A DNA stretch of 13,469 nucleotides, taken from NCBI GenBank assembly GCA_025929805.1, contig JAICPP010000072.1, positions 1 to 13,469 of the forward strand, written 5' to 3'. The DNA comes from Gemmatimonadales bacterium. GTDB lineage: Bacteria; Gemmatimonadota; Gemmatimonadetes; Gemmatimonadales; GWC2-71-9. Below are positions 13,120 to 13,469 of this stretch, piece after piece (the stretch's first letter is position 1; every line of letters starts with the position of its first letter). Both the position numbers and the translations under genes were made by a program. The notes below the pieces were generated by a model. The model had not been told where the DNA came from. It saw only the letters and a list, made by a program, of their open reading frames with translations, and searched no databases.

Positions 13120-13469
13120 CGTGGCCGCTCTCCCTTATCGAGCGCTTGCCTGAGGGAGCCGAGGAATCTGGCCGCCTCCCGCACTCCATCCCGCCCCAGG
13201 ATTTCAACCAGAGCGCTGCCCACGACCACGCCGTCCGCCAGCTGACTCACCCGACGGGCCTGGTCCGGGGTGGAGATGCCGAAGCCCACCGCGACCGGAA
13301 GTGAGGTTGCCCGCCGCACCGCCCCAACCGAGTCTGCCAGGCTGTCCGACAACGCGGGGCTCGCTCCGGTTACTCCGAGCCGGGCGACCAGATATACAAA
13401 TCCCTGGGCCCCCTCCACCGCCGCGGCGAGCCGTGCCGGCCGGGTGGTTGGAGCAATCAATCGAATCAG
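13116..13469 (-). CDS. trpA: Tryptophan synthase alpha subunit, C-terminal part (cut by window edge)
   Basis: Converts indole-3-glycerol phosphate to indole and glyceraldehyde-3-phosphate together with TrpB. Only the last 117 residues are inside; the frame continues through the right edge (LIRLIAPTTRPARL). Conserved TIM-barrel end motifs are FVYLVARLGVTGA, LPVAVGFGIST (phosphate-binding region) and ADGVVVGSALVE. The catalytic Glu and Asp are outside the window. It ends with a short basic tail (DKGERPR). The stop overlaps the next gene, the chemoreceptor-like protein, as ATGA, so both should be on one transcript. Other trp genes are presumably to the right. Confidence 0.92.
   Translation of the reverse strand: MIRLIAPTTRPARLAAAVEGAQGFVYLVARLGVTGASPALSDSLADSVGAVRRATSLPVAVGFGISTPDQARRVSQLADGVVVGSALVEILGRDGVREAARFLGSLRQALDKGERPR

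Overview
This GC-rich window shows dense, overlapping bacterial genes and no mobile elements, RNA genes or CRISPR. Protein style and gene content suggest a soil or sediment bacterium of a Gemmatimonadota-like lineage. That placement is an impression, not a demonstration.

Left region (1-7876): a serine-cycle cluster. Reading leftward from about 6449 on the minus strand are serine-glyoxylate aminotransferase (sgaA), malyl-CoA lyase (mcl), the two subunits of malate-CoA ligase (mtkA, mtkB), NADH-type hydroxypyruvate reductase (hprA) and PEP carboxylase (ppc, cut by the window edge). A MOFRL-family glycerate 2-kinase (gck) diverges from sgaA. Together they would take glyoxylate + serine to hydroxypyruvate, glycerate and 2-phosphoglycerate. 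After enolase (not in the window), PEP is carboxylated to oxaloacetate. After malate dehydrogenase (not in the window), malate is activated to malyl-CoA and split to acetyl-CoA and regenerated glyoxylate. Serine hydroxymethyltransferase and the tetrahydrofolate C1 enzymes are also not here. All junctions are 4-base ATGA/GTGA overlaps except mcl-mtkA, where a 92-base gap carries small repeats of a GAGTCGCGAGTC type. Related repeats also form the 3' ends of mcl and mtkA.

The divergent sgaA/gck region holds a perfect 18-base palindrome, TTGTGAACTTTTTCACAA. It matches the consensus operator of Rex, the NADH/NAD+-sensing repressor, and overlaps a plausible sgaA promoter. This suggests a serine cycle run under redox control, which is the most notable feature of the window. 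A CRP/FNR-family site cannot be excluded from sequence alone.

Middle (7877-7949): the convergent gap between gck and the next cluster holds a nested inverted repeat, probably a bidirectional terminator.

Right region (7950-13469, all minus strand): a tightly overlapping housekeeping cluster. Transcription order is trpA (C-terminal part only), a membrane GAF-methyl-accepting chemotaxis-like protein, folK, panB, panC, a YqeK-like HD-domain hydrolase, and a membrane-anchored LytR C-terminal-domain protein. It joins the last step of tryptophan synthesis, folate and pantothenate synthesis to a signalling protein whose place in this operon is unexpected.
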